NCBI GenBank assembly: GCA_005281725.1
Contig: SSBO01000003.1
Coordinates: forward strand, 3,337,824-3,401,823
Reading direction: 5' to 3'
Source: Wuchereria bancrofti
Lineage: Eukaryota > Nematoda > Chromadorea > Rhabditida > Onchocercidae
Length of the DNA stretch: 64,000 bases
This document shows, piece after piece, positions 24,833 through 37,141 of this stretch. Numbering within the stretch: position 1 is the stretch's first letter; every line of letters begins with the position of its first letter. The notes under the pieces are model-generated. The model was not told the DNA's origin, ran no database searches, and was given only the letters and a program-made list of their open reading frames with translations. A program made the position numbers and the translations under genes.

Positions 24833-26830
24833 TTATTCTAGAAATCCAGCAGTGGTGGCCGGTTGGATATGTTGTTTGTTTCTGCAAAGTAACCATTTGA
24901 TGCCATAAATTGCAGCATTCTGAAGATCTTTCTGCCGATATATGAATAACAGTACCATATTGAAGGAATTCAAGAGTGGTAAATACACGCAAAGCATCAC
25001 AATAATCGGTGACCTTTTAGAAGCATCCAACACATAAACGCATTTCATCATTGATGGTAACACAACAAGAACTATAAGGAAATGTAAATACAAGTTGGAA
25101 AATAAATAAAAAGTGATAAAGGTACAACAAATCTTATTGCTAAAAGGATTCATTTGTGATCATTCCTACATTTCAATGATCCTTTTGACATTAGAATTTG
25201 CTTCCCACCGAATTTCCTGTTTAAAACTTTGACACCAAAATTATAATAACTTCAGCTGCGTTATTATTATGCAAGAAACATACAAAATGTAAAAGAACAA
25301 GAAATCAGTGCTGTATGAGTATACCGCTTTTGATTCTTGATAAAATGTGTTAAATCGCGATTACATGAATTCTTTGAAAGAAACTGAGCTTTAAACCTTC
25401 TGCAAGATAGCATAAATGTGATTAAAATTTAATTTCTATTTGTCAACAAAGTCAAATTCTATTTAAATTTGAAATTCTATTTAAAATTTGTACTGCAACA
25501 CTCAGTAGTGTTCATAAAATTCTTCTGAATCAAATTTCACTGAATTGCAAAATCAGTTGAAGCCAAATATGGCTTAAAAAGCAAAATAGGAGTGTACCGT
25601 GATATAACTTTTGAGAGTTATTATAATTATTATATTCAATTACATTATATAATTGTCAATGCATATTGGTAATAACTTTTTTTTAAAATTCATACCTTTT
25701 TAATAGAGCAACAACAATAACCATTACGATAATACTAAATAATGAAGCAGTGGAACTCATTAATGTCAGAGTGACATAAAAATAAGAGCTGTAAACACTA
25801 GGCACCCTGTAACGATCATTTTCATCAGATTTTAAAAACTAAGAATGTTTATTTAGCAATGTTTATGTTTTATCCATTTTAATGAAATACTTTGATCAAA
25901 GCAAAATCATTTTAAATATGTAACTACACTGACTGATAAAACAGGAAAAAAGCATGAAATGATAAATTTGATTATTGTAACTCACATGCAAAAATGCGAT
26001 ATATATCGCTTCGATTCAATTAAACTTGCCACAGCGGTAAAAATTATTGCAATGGCAGTAATTGCATATTGTGTGATAATTAATGCAAAGATTATTCGTT
26101 TATTGTGAGTATAGTAATACAGTGGGAATGCAACGACACAAAATCTTTCCACGCTATTCATTAGTAAACTCCAACCATTTAGGAAAGACATTGATAAAAA
26201 AAAGATCGGCAACTGAAATTTCACTGATTGTTGAGTTCATAGTTTGGTGCTAATCACTTACTCTTATTAGCACAATACAGTAATGTTATTTATTGATTTC
26301 AGGTTACAATTCTAAAATACAACAGGTTTATTTGGATTCTTTTTTTAACTTCCAACATTCTATTTCAAATTTATTGCTGTAACAAAAAACGTCAAGAAAG
26401 GCGAATAATTTTGGAATGTTTTCCAAAAAATGAACGAACACTAAGCACGCAGTCATAATGAACAATAAATTGTTCTTGAACAACGGAAATCACCCATCGT
26501 TTTGCTCCTATTAATATTGCACTCATTCCGGTTAATGCACTATTAAAAAACACAGTTGCGAGAATCAGATAAGGAAGCCTGAAATGCTTAAATTTGTTCA
26601 GACGTCATTTATGCATTGATCTATAGCAAACATTTGAAATAATAATATCAGAAATAATCTTTATGAGATGAAATATTTGACCTGAGCGATTTACGTAACA
26701 TCACAAGCAGGAAAACTGGAGTATTAACCAATACTAGCATTGGGCCGATAACCAAATAAGCATAAAAATGTATGGAATTGCTTGCAATTTTCAAATCATC
26801 ATATTCTGTTCTGTTTACAGCAGCATTCAT
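24833..26830 (-). CDS. Seven-transmembrane chemoreceptor-like GPCR, minus copy
   Basis: Exons (minus strand): 26,830-26,682; 26,578-26,440; 26,212-25,986; 25,806-25,696; 25,399-25,284; 25,071-24,833. The phases join to give 326 aa. Membrane segments: TM1 (VIGPMLVLVNTPVFLLVML), TM2 after exon 1, TM3 ending in LLMNSVERFCVVAFP (E-R-F where most rhodopsin-type receptors have D-R-Y), TM4 (ALIITQYAITAIAIIF), TM5 (TLTLMSSTASLFSIIVMVIV), TM6 and TM7 in the last exon, with NSFNMVLLF then RQKDL at the start of the tail and a C-terminus of QPATTAGFLE. The length, the short N-terminus with an NRT glycosylation site, and the TM3/TM7 motifs suggest a nematode SRSX-type chemoreceptor. The family is likely; the ligand is unknown. 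Head-to-head with the copy at 30,202. Confidence 0.85.
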
Positions 26831-29800
26831 TGAAATATGTAAAAAAGTATGTGAGAAATAAAATAATTAGCAGAGTCAATGCAGCGTCGTTCAGTGTCAC
26901 ACGACTTTCGGTGGTGACATGTAAAACAAATGATGCTCCAAGTATAATTAAATGTTGCTAATCCTAACAGATATTTCCCTGAAAAATAGAATTGTAGCAA
27001 AATTTCTTTAACGATGAAATGTTTTTGATATGCAAATAATGTGCATTAAAATGTGAAAAGTTTGGTTATCACAATTTAAATTTCATTGAAGAACATTGAA
27101 AGTAACTGTGCATATTTCGAAAGCAAAAGCAAAAGTTCAAAAAAAAAATAACTATTAGTCTAAATGTGATATTCCAAATACAGCTATTAATCTGAATGAC
27201 ATAGCCTATCAGTTGCAGATTAATTCAAAACAAATTTACTTCAAAATATTTGTGAAAATCTCACGTATCCATTAATAGGTAGTTATTTTCAAGTGGTAAT
27301 TTGTAACAAATTATCCCAGTGCTATTTGATGAAAATCATTTTAATGCTGATTAAGTGCTAATAAATTTATTATTCTCTAAATGTCATATGGCAAAGTAAT
27401 TGCATAGCTATAAAGAAGCATTACGTCAAATACAGAAACCTTTTGCAGTTGATAATAGTATATTTGGTTATGTTTGGAAAAATAGAATTGTAGCAAAATT
27501 TCTTTAACGATGAAATGTTTTTGATATGCAAATAATGTGCATTAAAATGTGAAAAGTTTGGTTATCACAATTTAAATTTCATTGAAGAACGTTGGGAATA
27601 ATTGTGCATATTTCGAAAAGAAAAATTTTTTTAATACAAAACCTATTAATCTAAATATGACATTCAAAGTATAACTATTAATTTCGATGGCACAATTGTC
27701 CGTTGCAAATTAATTCAAAACAAGATTGTACCTGAAAATATTTATGAAAATTTCACATATTCATTAATAAGTATTCACTCAGTCCACTCAGTGTCAAAGG
27801 TTAATTTAGTGGATAACATCAAGAGTATCATGCAATAGAAAATTTTAAAAATGCTTAATTATATTAATGAAGAAAGTAATAAAAAGAATTGCTAAAAAAG
27901 TTATTAAATGAAACAGAGTAGCTAATATTAATTGTTAAATAGAGAGCCTAACGAATACCGCACAATTACAAAGTTTAATCGTTTCATCTGATCAAACACA
28001 TTGTGTTATATCATTTAGCATTAAGGATGAAAAGTGTAGCAAATTTTAAAGTGGAAAATTTGAAAAAAGAAAAAAGAAACAAAGTGGAAAATAGGTGTAA
28101 TAAATCCCAAAGTGAAAAATTTAATGTATGAGAAAGGTTTGTTAAACACTGGAAAGGAACGCTAACTGTCTGAGTTATATTCTGGAAGATATGTAGTAGA
28201 CTAGAACGCTTAGTCATTTTAATGAAATTAACAAAAGCATATACAAATTCAGGGATATTAGGAATGATAATATATGAAATTAAGCGATTATGGATTAATT
28301 CGCTTGAAACAATAGCTTACGATAAAGAGGTAAATAAATAGTCATCAAGTAGCAGCAGCAATTGGTTGTAGTTCAATGTTGCATGATGTGGCATGTGGGA
28401 TGGTTAGTTAGTAAAGCTGCTGATTTAGTATTACGTGAAATGACACGTTAGATTATTAGTGGGACAATTATGAATTTATTCAAGGAAATAAGCAATAAGA
28501 ACTGGAGATTATATCTTCTATATTAATGAGATCCGAATTTCATAGTGCCTCTCAACTGATTAAATTTTAATATTTCTCTACAGCTAATTATCAAACAGTA
28601 AAGTTAGTAACCAATTAAAAACTATCAGTACTTTAGATATTACGATAATATCATTTTATTTGATGGTAAAAAATTTTATAGTAAATGAAACTTAAAAATT
28701 TTACTTTTACTTAAAAAATGTTAAAATATATTTGTCGTACATAATAAATTTTAATCATCTTGTTAATATACGCTCAATTAAACAAATTTTTCAAAATTTA
28801 TAACGATGCTATCAATTTCAATCATTTTTATTGCATAAAATATAAAATGATTGTGCAAAATCTGAATCTTGTAATGTATAAGAAGTTTCAACAAATATTA
28901 AAAATTTTCTTTCTTATTATTTTCAAAACTTTCATTTAGTTAGTAATTATGTGATAGCATTGCAATGCGGTACCAATTTCGATGCATGAAATGAAATCGA
29001 ATTAATCATATTCATTTCTTTTGCAATAATTTTCCACTACTATTGAGTTTTCTCATTATATTCAAATTAATGAGCTTCTAGCAATAATCCATCAACTAAT
29101 TATAATTTTTCAGTCGATTTGATATGATACTATTAACAAAACTTTAGTTATTGTATTCTCGGTAATAGGAATAAACGAAAATTATTAGAATGTCTATAAT
29201 ATATGACACTGATGGCTTCATAAATTTGTATAATTTATTAAAACTATCTTTCTCTGTTTAAAATACAAAAATCACGTGACCTAATTATCAGTCAAAACAG
29301 GAAAAGTTTCAATTATTCTGAACAATCCTTGTTACTACAAAATTTATGGAAGTTTTTTCTCACCTAAGTTTTTCTCATCTTTTTAAAGAAAAAAAAACAT
29401 GTTGAAAAATCACCAATTTATTTTTTTGCTTCTTTGTTTGTCAGTACACTAAAAAAAAGTAAAATTCTAGAGATTCTTCACAATTACTATCAATTGAAAA
29501 ACAGTTATCAAATTAAATAATTTATCGTAATCAAATCGCGGCAAAGAATGATCAAATTAACCAAATATACTATTATCAACTGCAAAAGGTTTCTGTATTT
29601 GACGTAATGCTTCTTTATAGCTATGCAATTACTTTGCCATATGACATTTAGAGAATAATAAATTTATTAGCACTTAATCAGCATTAAAATGATTTTCATC
29701 AAATAGCACTGGGATAATTTGTTACAAATTACCACTTGAAAATAACTACCTATTAATGGATACGTGAAATTTTCACAAATATTTTGAAGTAAATTTGTTT

Positions 29801-30202
29801 TGAATTAATCTGCAACTGATAGGCTATGTCATTCAGATTAATAGCTGTATTTGGAATGTCACATTTAGACTAATAGTTATTTTTTTTTTTTGAACTTTTG
29901 CTTTTGCTTTCGAAATATGCACAGTTACTTTCAATGTTCTTCAATGAAATTTAAATTGTGATAACCAAACTTTTCACATTTTAATGCATATTATTTGCAT
30001 ATCAAAAACATTTCATACGTTAAAGGAATTTGCTATAATTCCATTTTTCAGGGAAATATCTGTTAACATTAGCATAGTTTATTTATTATTTTGGAACATC
30101 TTTTGTTTTACATGTCACCATCGAAAGTCGTGTGACACTGAACGAGGCTACATTGACTCTGCTAATTATTTTATTTCTCACATACTTTTTCACATATTTC
30201 AA
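26830..30202. promoter_or_regulatory. Shared 3.4-kb spacer between head-to-head receptor genes, with inverted arms
   Basis: From each start codon outward, about 640 bases are mirror images: 26,830-27,470 and 29,560-30,202 share the upstream sequence, AATAACTATTAGTCTAAATG and GTGCTATTTGATGAAAATCA. The presumed promoters therefore were copied with the genes. The centre (27,830-29,560) is single here but repeated inverted at about 3,240-4,995. At 27,481-27,830 is a diverged second copy of the promoter-proximal segment 26,985-27,330. No promoter motif was identified with confidence. Confidence 0.65.
27481..27830. repeat. Diverged tandem copy of the receptor upstream region
   Basis: AAATAGAATTGTAGCAAAAT and the following 130 bases repeat 26,984-27,130 almost exactly. 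The next 200 bases (ATTAATCTAAATATGACATT, TTAATTCAAAACAAGATTGT) match 27,148-27,330 with many changes. It is an older duplication than the other copies in this region. Confidence 0.7.
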
Positions 30203-32185
30203 TGAATGCTACTGTAAACAGAACAGGATTTGAGAATTTATTGAATGATACGAATATTACAATAGCATTGTTATCAAATTTGATCCATAATTTGCATATA
30301 TACGGTTATTTGATTATTGGCCCAATGCTAGTATTGGTTAATACTCCAGTTTTCCTGCTTGTGATGTTACGTAAAGCGCTCAGGTCAAATATTTCATCTC
30401 ATAAAGATTATTTCTGATATTATTATTTCAAATGTTTGCTATAGATCAATGCATAAATGACGTCTGAACAAATTTAAACATTTCAGAACTCCCTACATTG
30501 TTCTTGCAGTTGTTTTTTTAAACAATGGATTAACCGGAATGAGTGCAACATTAATGGGATTACAACGATGGACTATTTCTTCTGTTCAACAGCAACTTGT
30601 TGTTCATCATGACTGCGTGTTTGATGTTCGTTCATTTTTTCAGAAAATAATCGAAAGTTTTCGGTTTTCTTTGATATTTCTTATCATTTCAACTGCTAAA
30701 ATAAAGTATTAAAAAGTAAAAAAGAAAAAGCTTAAACAAATCTCTTGTTGTATTTTAATTGTAAATTAAGTTTAAAAAATTACTGCCAATGTATTACAAT
30801 TTCAACAAACAATGAAATTTCAGCTGCCAATCTTTCTTCTAACAATGCTTTTTGTCGATGGTTGGAGTTTACTAATGAATAGCGTGGAAAGATTTTGTGT
30901 CGTTGCATTCCCACTGTACTACTATACTCACAATAAACAAATAATCTTTGCATTAATTATCACACAATATGCAATTACTGCCATTGCAGTATTTTTTACC
31001 GCTGTGGCAAGTTTAATTGAACCGAAGCGATATATATCGCATTTTTGCTTGTATGTTATAATAATTAAATTTATTACTTGACACGAATGATTTTGCTTTT
31101 AACTTTTCTAATTTATCGTATCTTTGTGTTTTTTCAAATATAATTAAAATGAATGTTGCAGGTTACAAAATGTTTATAACTCTCATTTTTACGTCATATT
31201 GACATTAATGAGTTCCACTGCTTCATTATTTAGTATTATCGTAATGGTTGTTGTTGTTATTCTATTAAAAAGGTATGAATTTTTTTTTTCGAAAAGTTAT
31301 AACTTGGAATATGCAGAGTATATCCTAATTTATATTATCCATTGATAAACAGTAGTTATATCACGATATACTTTTATTTTGCTTTTTAAGTTATGTTTGT
31401 CTTCAATGGATTTTACAATTGAGTGGAATTTAATTTGAAAAGAATTTGATAAAGTGTATTGGATGGGAATTTCAGAAAGAATGTTAGCAAAACTAAATTT
31501 AAACACGAATTAAATTTTATATATTATCATTTCCAGGAAGTTTGGACCTCAGTTTCTTTCAAAGCATTCATATAACCGTAACTTATCACATTTTCTCAAG
31601 AATCAAAAGCGATACACTCATACAGCACTGATTTCTTGTTGTTTCACATTTTGTATGTTTCTTGTATATTAATAAATAATGCATTACTTGCCCAATTATA
31701 TTTTAGTGTTAAAGTTGCTCTAAAATTTTGAAATTTTGAACCGGAAAATCAGTAGTGAATAAATTGCAACAAATTACATTAGTTTCTTTAATATGAAATT
31801 GTTGAAAGGATCAAATAAATGTAGAAATGTTCAACCATATTGAAGAGAATTCAATCTGAAGGAAACTGAATCCTTTTTTTTTATAGTACAATTTATTATA
31901 GTTATTGCTTTGTTAAATTTTTGCTCTCTAATTTATCTTTTTACAGTCCTTGCTGTGGTACCATCAATAGTGCAATGTGTTTATATGATGAATCCAAGTA
32001 CAAAATCACAAATTATTGTAATGTTTTGCGTATATTTACCATTTATGAATTCTTTCAATATGGTAATGCTATTTGCGTGTCGACAAAAGGATCTTCGAAG
32101 TGTCGCAATTCATGACTTCAAATGGTTATTCGACAGAAGGAAACAACATATCCAACCGGCTACCACTGGTGGATTTTTAGAATAA
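30202..32185 (+). CDS. Seven-transmembrane chemoreceptor-like GPCR, plus copy
   Basis: Exons: 30,202-30,383; 30,487-30,625; 30,824-31,050; 31,162-31,272; 31,537-31,652; 31,947-32,185. The phases join to give 337 aa. The organisation and exon lengths equal those of the minus gene except exon 1, which is 33 bases longer: the N-terminus (MNATVNRTGFENLLNDTNIT) has extra N-x-T glycosylation sites. The TM1 core, NSVERFCVVAFP, TM5 and RQKDLRSVAI are conserved. Changes cluster in exon 2 (TM2 and loop) and at the exon 3/4 junction, which forms the extracellular loop before TM5, consistent with ligand-site divergence. An AATAAA lies at 32,305. SRSX-like; the ligand is unknown. Confidence 0.87.
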
Positions 32186-34124
32186 ATAAATTAAACTGTC
32201 TTTTTGATTTGGATAAATTAGTATTATGGAACTTTTTTTTCAACTATGTCAAAGTGTTTGATTAAACAGAATACACCTGCTTGCATTGATTGCATTTTAT
32301 TTCAAATAAAATTTTGCATTAAGTTTGAAAAAGTTTTTTCTCAAAAAACTTCTTCCTTTGTCAGTAAATTGCACACGACATCGATATATCTTAATGCTTC
32401 TTCTTATTAATTTGATTTAAATTGGTAAGTTACATTTTCAGTATTATAAAATTATATCAATCAATTAATTTTATCGAATTTTTTATTGAATGTTAACAGA
32501 TGACCTTCCCATTAGATAAGGACTTTCTATCAGTAATAATAAATTATTAATTAAGACTATGTAAAGAATAACAGAAATGCTTTGAAAATTAAAGTAGAGT
32601 TATTTTTTTTTCAAAATTATTAATCAGTTATAAGGAAATTGCATCATAGAGATTCGTATATTTTATTATAATTGGATGGAATATTATATTGGAAATTTTT
32701 TTATCAGTATGATCTATTGATTATTATCATAACGCGGTAATTCATTTTTGGAAAAAGATTAGTCTTGGGAATTTATCTAGAAGTGCAGAAGTATGAACAG
32801 TGAGCTACTTTTGTTGCTATAAACATTTCTTTCTTTCTGCTTTTTTTCCAACGAATTTTAATTTACCTTTTGTTTTCTATTTATTTCACACTAAGCAGTG
32901 ATTTTAGATAAGAAATAAATTCAGGTGATTTACTGAAAAAAAAAAATGAAAGATGCAATTATTATAGTATTTTCAAAAAGAAACACTTGTGAATTTCAAA
33001 TAATTCCAAGTTATTGTTCAATACGTAATACGTCATTACCTTAATATAATTTTATATTAATATCATTTTAATAGCCATTTCTTATGTTATATTTCTTTTT
33101 TGTAATCATTCACTTTTTTTGCTGTTAATTTAGAGCTTTGTTTTTGTTAAAGGAAAATTGGAGAAAAAGAAAAATCTAAATAATTTGTTTATTTCAGTTG
33201 AAAATTGAAAATGAATTGGAAAGGTAACGAAAATAATTCGTTAAAATCAACAATATATTTGATCCAGAAACTTCAGACAAATGCATGCTGTAGTGATAAT
33301 TGAAGGAGTTTGTGAAGGAGAAAGAATTCTCGAAAATGAAAACATAACAATCCATTATTGGAAATTAATAATGATTAAATGAGAATAATTTAAAACCAGT
33401 CCTATTTAATTCAATTCATTAACTCTAATTAATGTTTTAGAGAAATAAAAACGAAGCAGCTAATGCTTCAATGAACTGCACCATGAAATTTAGGAGCAAT
33501 GTCTACATTCACGTTTCTTTAATTGTATCAACGAAGTGCCAAAAATGTTTTCCAATAGTTTTTCCAATTCCAGTAGATGGATTTCTATGTTGAGCTATCA
33601 TATTTGTTGATAGTTCCTGGAGCAAATGTATTTTTTGATAGGAACGACTTATCTTCGCTACTCAGTTTAATTTTAAATTCAAATAAACAGTTTACATTTA
33701 TTCTTTGTTTAATATCATTTTTATTAATTTGAAATAAATACAAAATACAAAGAAAAAGAAAGGTAGTAATAATATGAATGAATTTACATAAAAAATAACA
33801 AATTACAGAAATGAAAAAAAAAATGTAATTATTACTTTTATATTAAAACATCGAAGTACAAAGATTATATTAACTTATCATGCAACTATATTGATTTCAT
33901 AGAGCAATTACGATCAATGGATTGAAATTGCTGTCGAATGTATTAATAATGGATGGATTTTGTTATTTTGGGTGAATTGGAGGATGAGAGAGGAAGGGAG
34001 GAAGTAGGTAAATGAAAGTTAAAATGAAATTCAGATTGTTTTATATTCTCAGAAGAAGGATAAGAAGCTCAGATTATTTCATAATAGATATTGCTAAGAT
34101 TTTGATAATAAAATTAGTGATAGA
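32186..34124. other. Intergenic, no gene seen
   Basis: AT-rich, with many short poly-A/T runs. It holds the receptor 3' UTR at the left and the casein kinase 2 beta promoter and 5' UTR at the right. No open frame with exon-like signals was found. Confidence 0.6.
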
Positions 34125-36371
34125 ATGAGTAGTTCTGAAGGATCATGGATACTTTCATTTTGTGATAGGCCTGGAAATGAATTCTTCTGTGAGGTGTGTT
34201 TATTATTTGTCCTATTTTCTAATTTTCTGTTTTTCTTATAATACTCGATTATTTTTTTAGCACTAAAAATAAATCATTTCCATATTTAATCACGTATTTT
34301 ATTACTTTGCATTAAAAAATTATTATATATATAAGTTTTATAGCTAATGTTATCGATTGTTTTTCCAACTTTTACTTTTAAAGTTAACTTTCTAATAAGT
34401 AATATTCAGTAGGTATTACATTTTAATGTGATATTGTTATGATTTATTTGAAGTTATTGGATAATAAATCAGATGGATTATGAAGTATGTTTTACAAATA
34501 ATAATGGAAAAATATGAATTTCTTTGATATCACATATGGAAATTATGTGAAAAAAATATGAAAATTTCTTTGGTATTATAAAGAAATAATTTCCTAGCTA
34601 ACATAAATATTTCACTTCATATCCTTCCTTTTTTTTCAAATTAATTATAATTTAGGTTGACGAAAGTTTTATCATTGATCGATCTAATTTAATCGGTTTG
34701 AAGGACCAAGTACCGCATTATGAATATGCTTTGGAATTGATTCTAGGTTTAGATCCAGGTAAGTTAGAATTTTGCTTTTTAATATTTGGCAGCATTTAAA
34801 TTTACATGTAACATAGAAATGAAAAAGGGAATTTCTGGCGATAGAATTTAAAAAGTATTTGGTAAGCTATTTCTTTCGACTGCAATCTTATAGTTAATAA
34901 CAAATTAATAAGTTAAATTGCTCATTAAATAAGCTTTGTGCATATTTTTTCTAATGATACTTTTTAGAAAATTTTTAAAAGTTTTGCAAAAATACGAAAA
35001 TTATAGATGAGGATGAAGCTAGAGCACGCCTATCTCAAAGTATGATCGGAGAACAGGTAACTCAAACACTTTATGGACTCATTCATGCACGCTATATTTT
35101 GACAGATGGCGGTATCGATCAAATGATGATTAAATGGAGAAACGGTGATTTTGGATTTTGTCCTCGTTTTTATTGTGAAAAACAAAATTTACTACCAGTT
35201 GGTAAGAAATATCGTTTTCAGTTTTCAATTTTTTTCTTCTCTTTTGATCGTACGTTATAACATTACTGTTTCTGTTAACTTATAGAAAATATATTAAGAA
35301 TGAGAATGAGAAAATTTTTTTAATTTTATAAGCAATATTAGTTGAAATAATATTACATTATATAATATGAGATGGACAAAAATTCTGTAATATCATAACG
35401 AGAAACTAGCATTTTTTTTTTCTCAGTTTTGTTACATTTATTATGTTAATACTAGAAATTTAATAAAAAATTATGTGTTTTCATGAATTATAGAAATAGC
35501 AAAATAACAAATATACTTAACTTTTTTTTTGTTTTTTTTTTGAGAAAAAATTATTATATAATTGTAATTTATTAATTAGGACTATCAGATATTCCAAAAG
35601 CATCAACGGTGAAATTGTTTTGTCCAAGATGTGTGGATATTTATACGCCAATTAATGAATATCATCAAGAGATTGACGGTGCATTTTTTGGTACAGGTTT
35701 TCCTCATATGTTCTTTTTTGAGCATCCAGAATTAAAACCAGGACGTCCAGTTATCAATTTTGTTCCACGGTATGTTATATTCATTAAAAGTAATTTTATA
35801 AATTATAAATATTTCAATATACATACATCATCATCTCACCAAAACTAAATGTTGAAAGCTTTTAGGCGATTATTAATGAATGTTAATATTATTATATTTA
35901 TCAATTATGAATTTTTCTTATTATAAAATTATGAAAAAGTGAACCTAAAATGATCTTTCCAATGAAGTCTTTTCTTTTGCAAGAATTGATACAGTTCCTA
36001 AAGCATCAATGATATCCCATTTAATCATACTAATAAATCAAATAAGTCAGAACAATGGGTTACACTCTTCTGGCATCCAATGTTTACAACACATTTAACA
36101 ATATTATTAGCTAAATGATTACACCAATCAAATATTACACTGTACAAGATAACCTGGATGAAATGCGCAAAATTTAAAGTTTTTTTTCTTAATTTTACAT
36201 TTACTTCCTAATTCTTCTCTTCCTCTTCTTTTAATCACACATACATTACATATTAGCTTAAGCATTTCACTTTTAATTAATGGCAATTCCTCTTTGATTT
36301 TGAGGCTATTCCTTTTCAGATTATTTGGTTTCAAAATACATCCTACCGTATATGACTCACAGCAAATCTAA
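34125..36371 (+). CDS. CSNK2B (kin-10): Casein kinase 2 regulatory subunit beta
   Basis: Exons: 34,125-34,193; 34,656-34,758; 35,007-35,201; 35,580-35,769; 36,320-36,371 (202 aa; human 215). It forms the dimer that docks two catalytic alpha subunits and sets substrate choice. Visible: N-terminal MSSSEGSW...[10 protein letters not shown], the acidic loop (DPDEDEARA), [11 protein letters not shown], and the zinc site with cysteines exactly at 109, 114, 137 and 140 (FCPRFYC and FCPRC), then [14 protein letters not shown]. The end of the conserved core ([12 protein letters not shown]) continues in a small last exon after a 550-base intron and stops after TVYDSQQI, so the usual alpha-binding tail (YQLQLQ...) is shortened. 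An alternative 3' exon could exist, but I found none. Confidence 0.92.
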
Positions 36372-37141
36372 ACTATTAAAATTATTATTTTCCACTAGAA
36401 ATTTAATCATCTCTTAGCAATTTATCATTATGTGTACTACATCTAGACTGAAGGCATTAAACATGACATGAAGAATTTTTAGCTTTATTCGCTTTCTTGC
36501 TCTTTTGAAAATTGTCGTCTTTGTATATCTCTGTTGTATGAAATGTTCATTTTTTGCTGCCTTCTACGTGTATTAAGCACAAATACCGTGCATTCGTTGT
36601 TTTCAAAGTTTTTTTTTTTTTAAATTCATCGCAATTTCTTAGATTGCATTCAGATGTCAATAAAGTCATTCGTTGCTTTTTAATATCGCTATCGAAATAT
36701 AATTAGTGCATCGCTTTTGTTTTTCAGAAAATTCCAAACATAACTGTTATATGTCACAAGCATTGAAATTAGTAAATGAATGATACAGTACAATTTGACA
36801 ATTATAATACTTATTGCTGTTTGCAAATGAGTCAGAAACAGGAAGCCTGCTGTATTTCTAGACAATGTCCTTTTTCCCAAGAAATGTATATGAAGAAAAT
36901 TGTCAGAACCAAACCAATTTATTACAGTAACTCAAGTTATAGGCTAATTTAAAAACAGTGCCCATATCTAATGATTGTTTTTTTTTTTTTTTTTTTTTTT
37001 TTATTCTACTTTTTGTGCTAAAAAATATGAGAATTGAGGAAAGTAACGTTTCACATCAGTAGAAATAACAAAACATAATAAAAGTTGATACAGTCAAGAA
37101 TGGTGGACTGAACCGTTGTCACCACTTCTAATGACCACATC
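36372..37141. other. Convergent 3' ends, no gene seen
   Basis: Intergenic between the converging CK2 beta and TMCO1 genes. It includes a T-homopolymer of about 33 bases at 36,968-37,001 that may be inexact in length. Confidence 0.7.
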
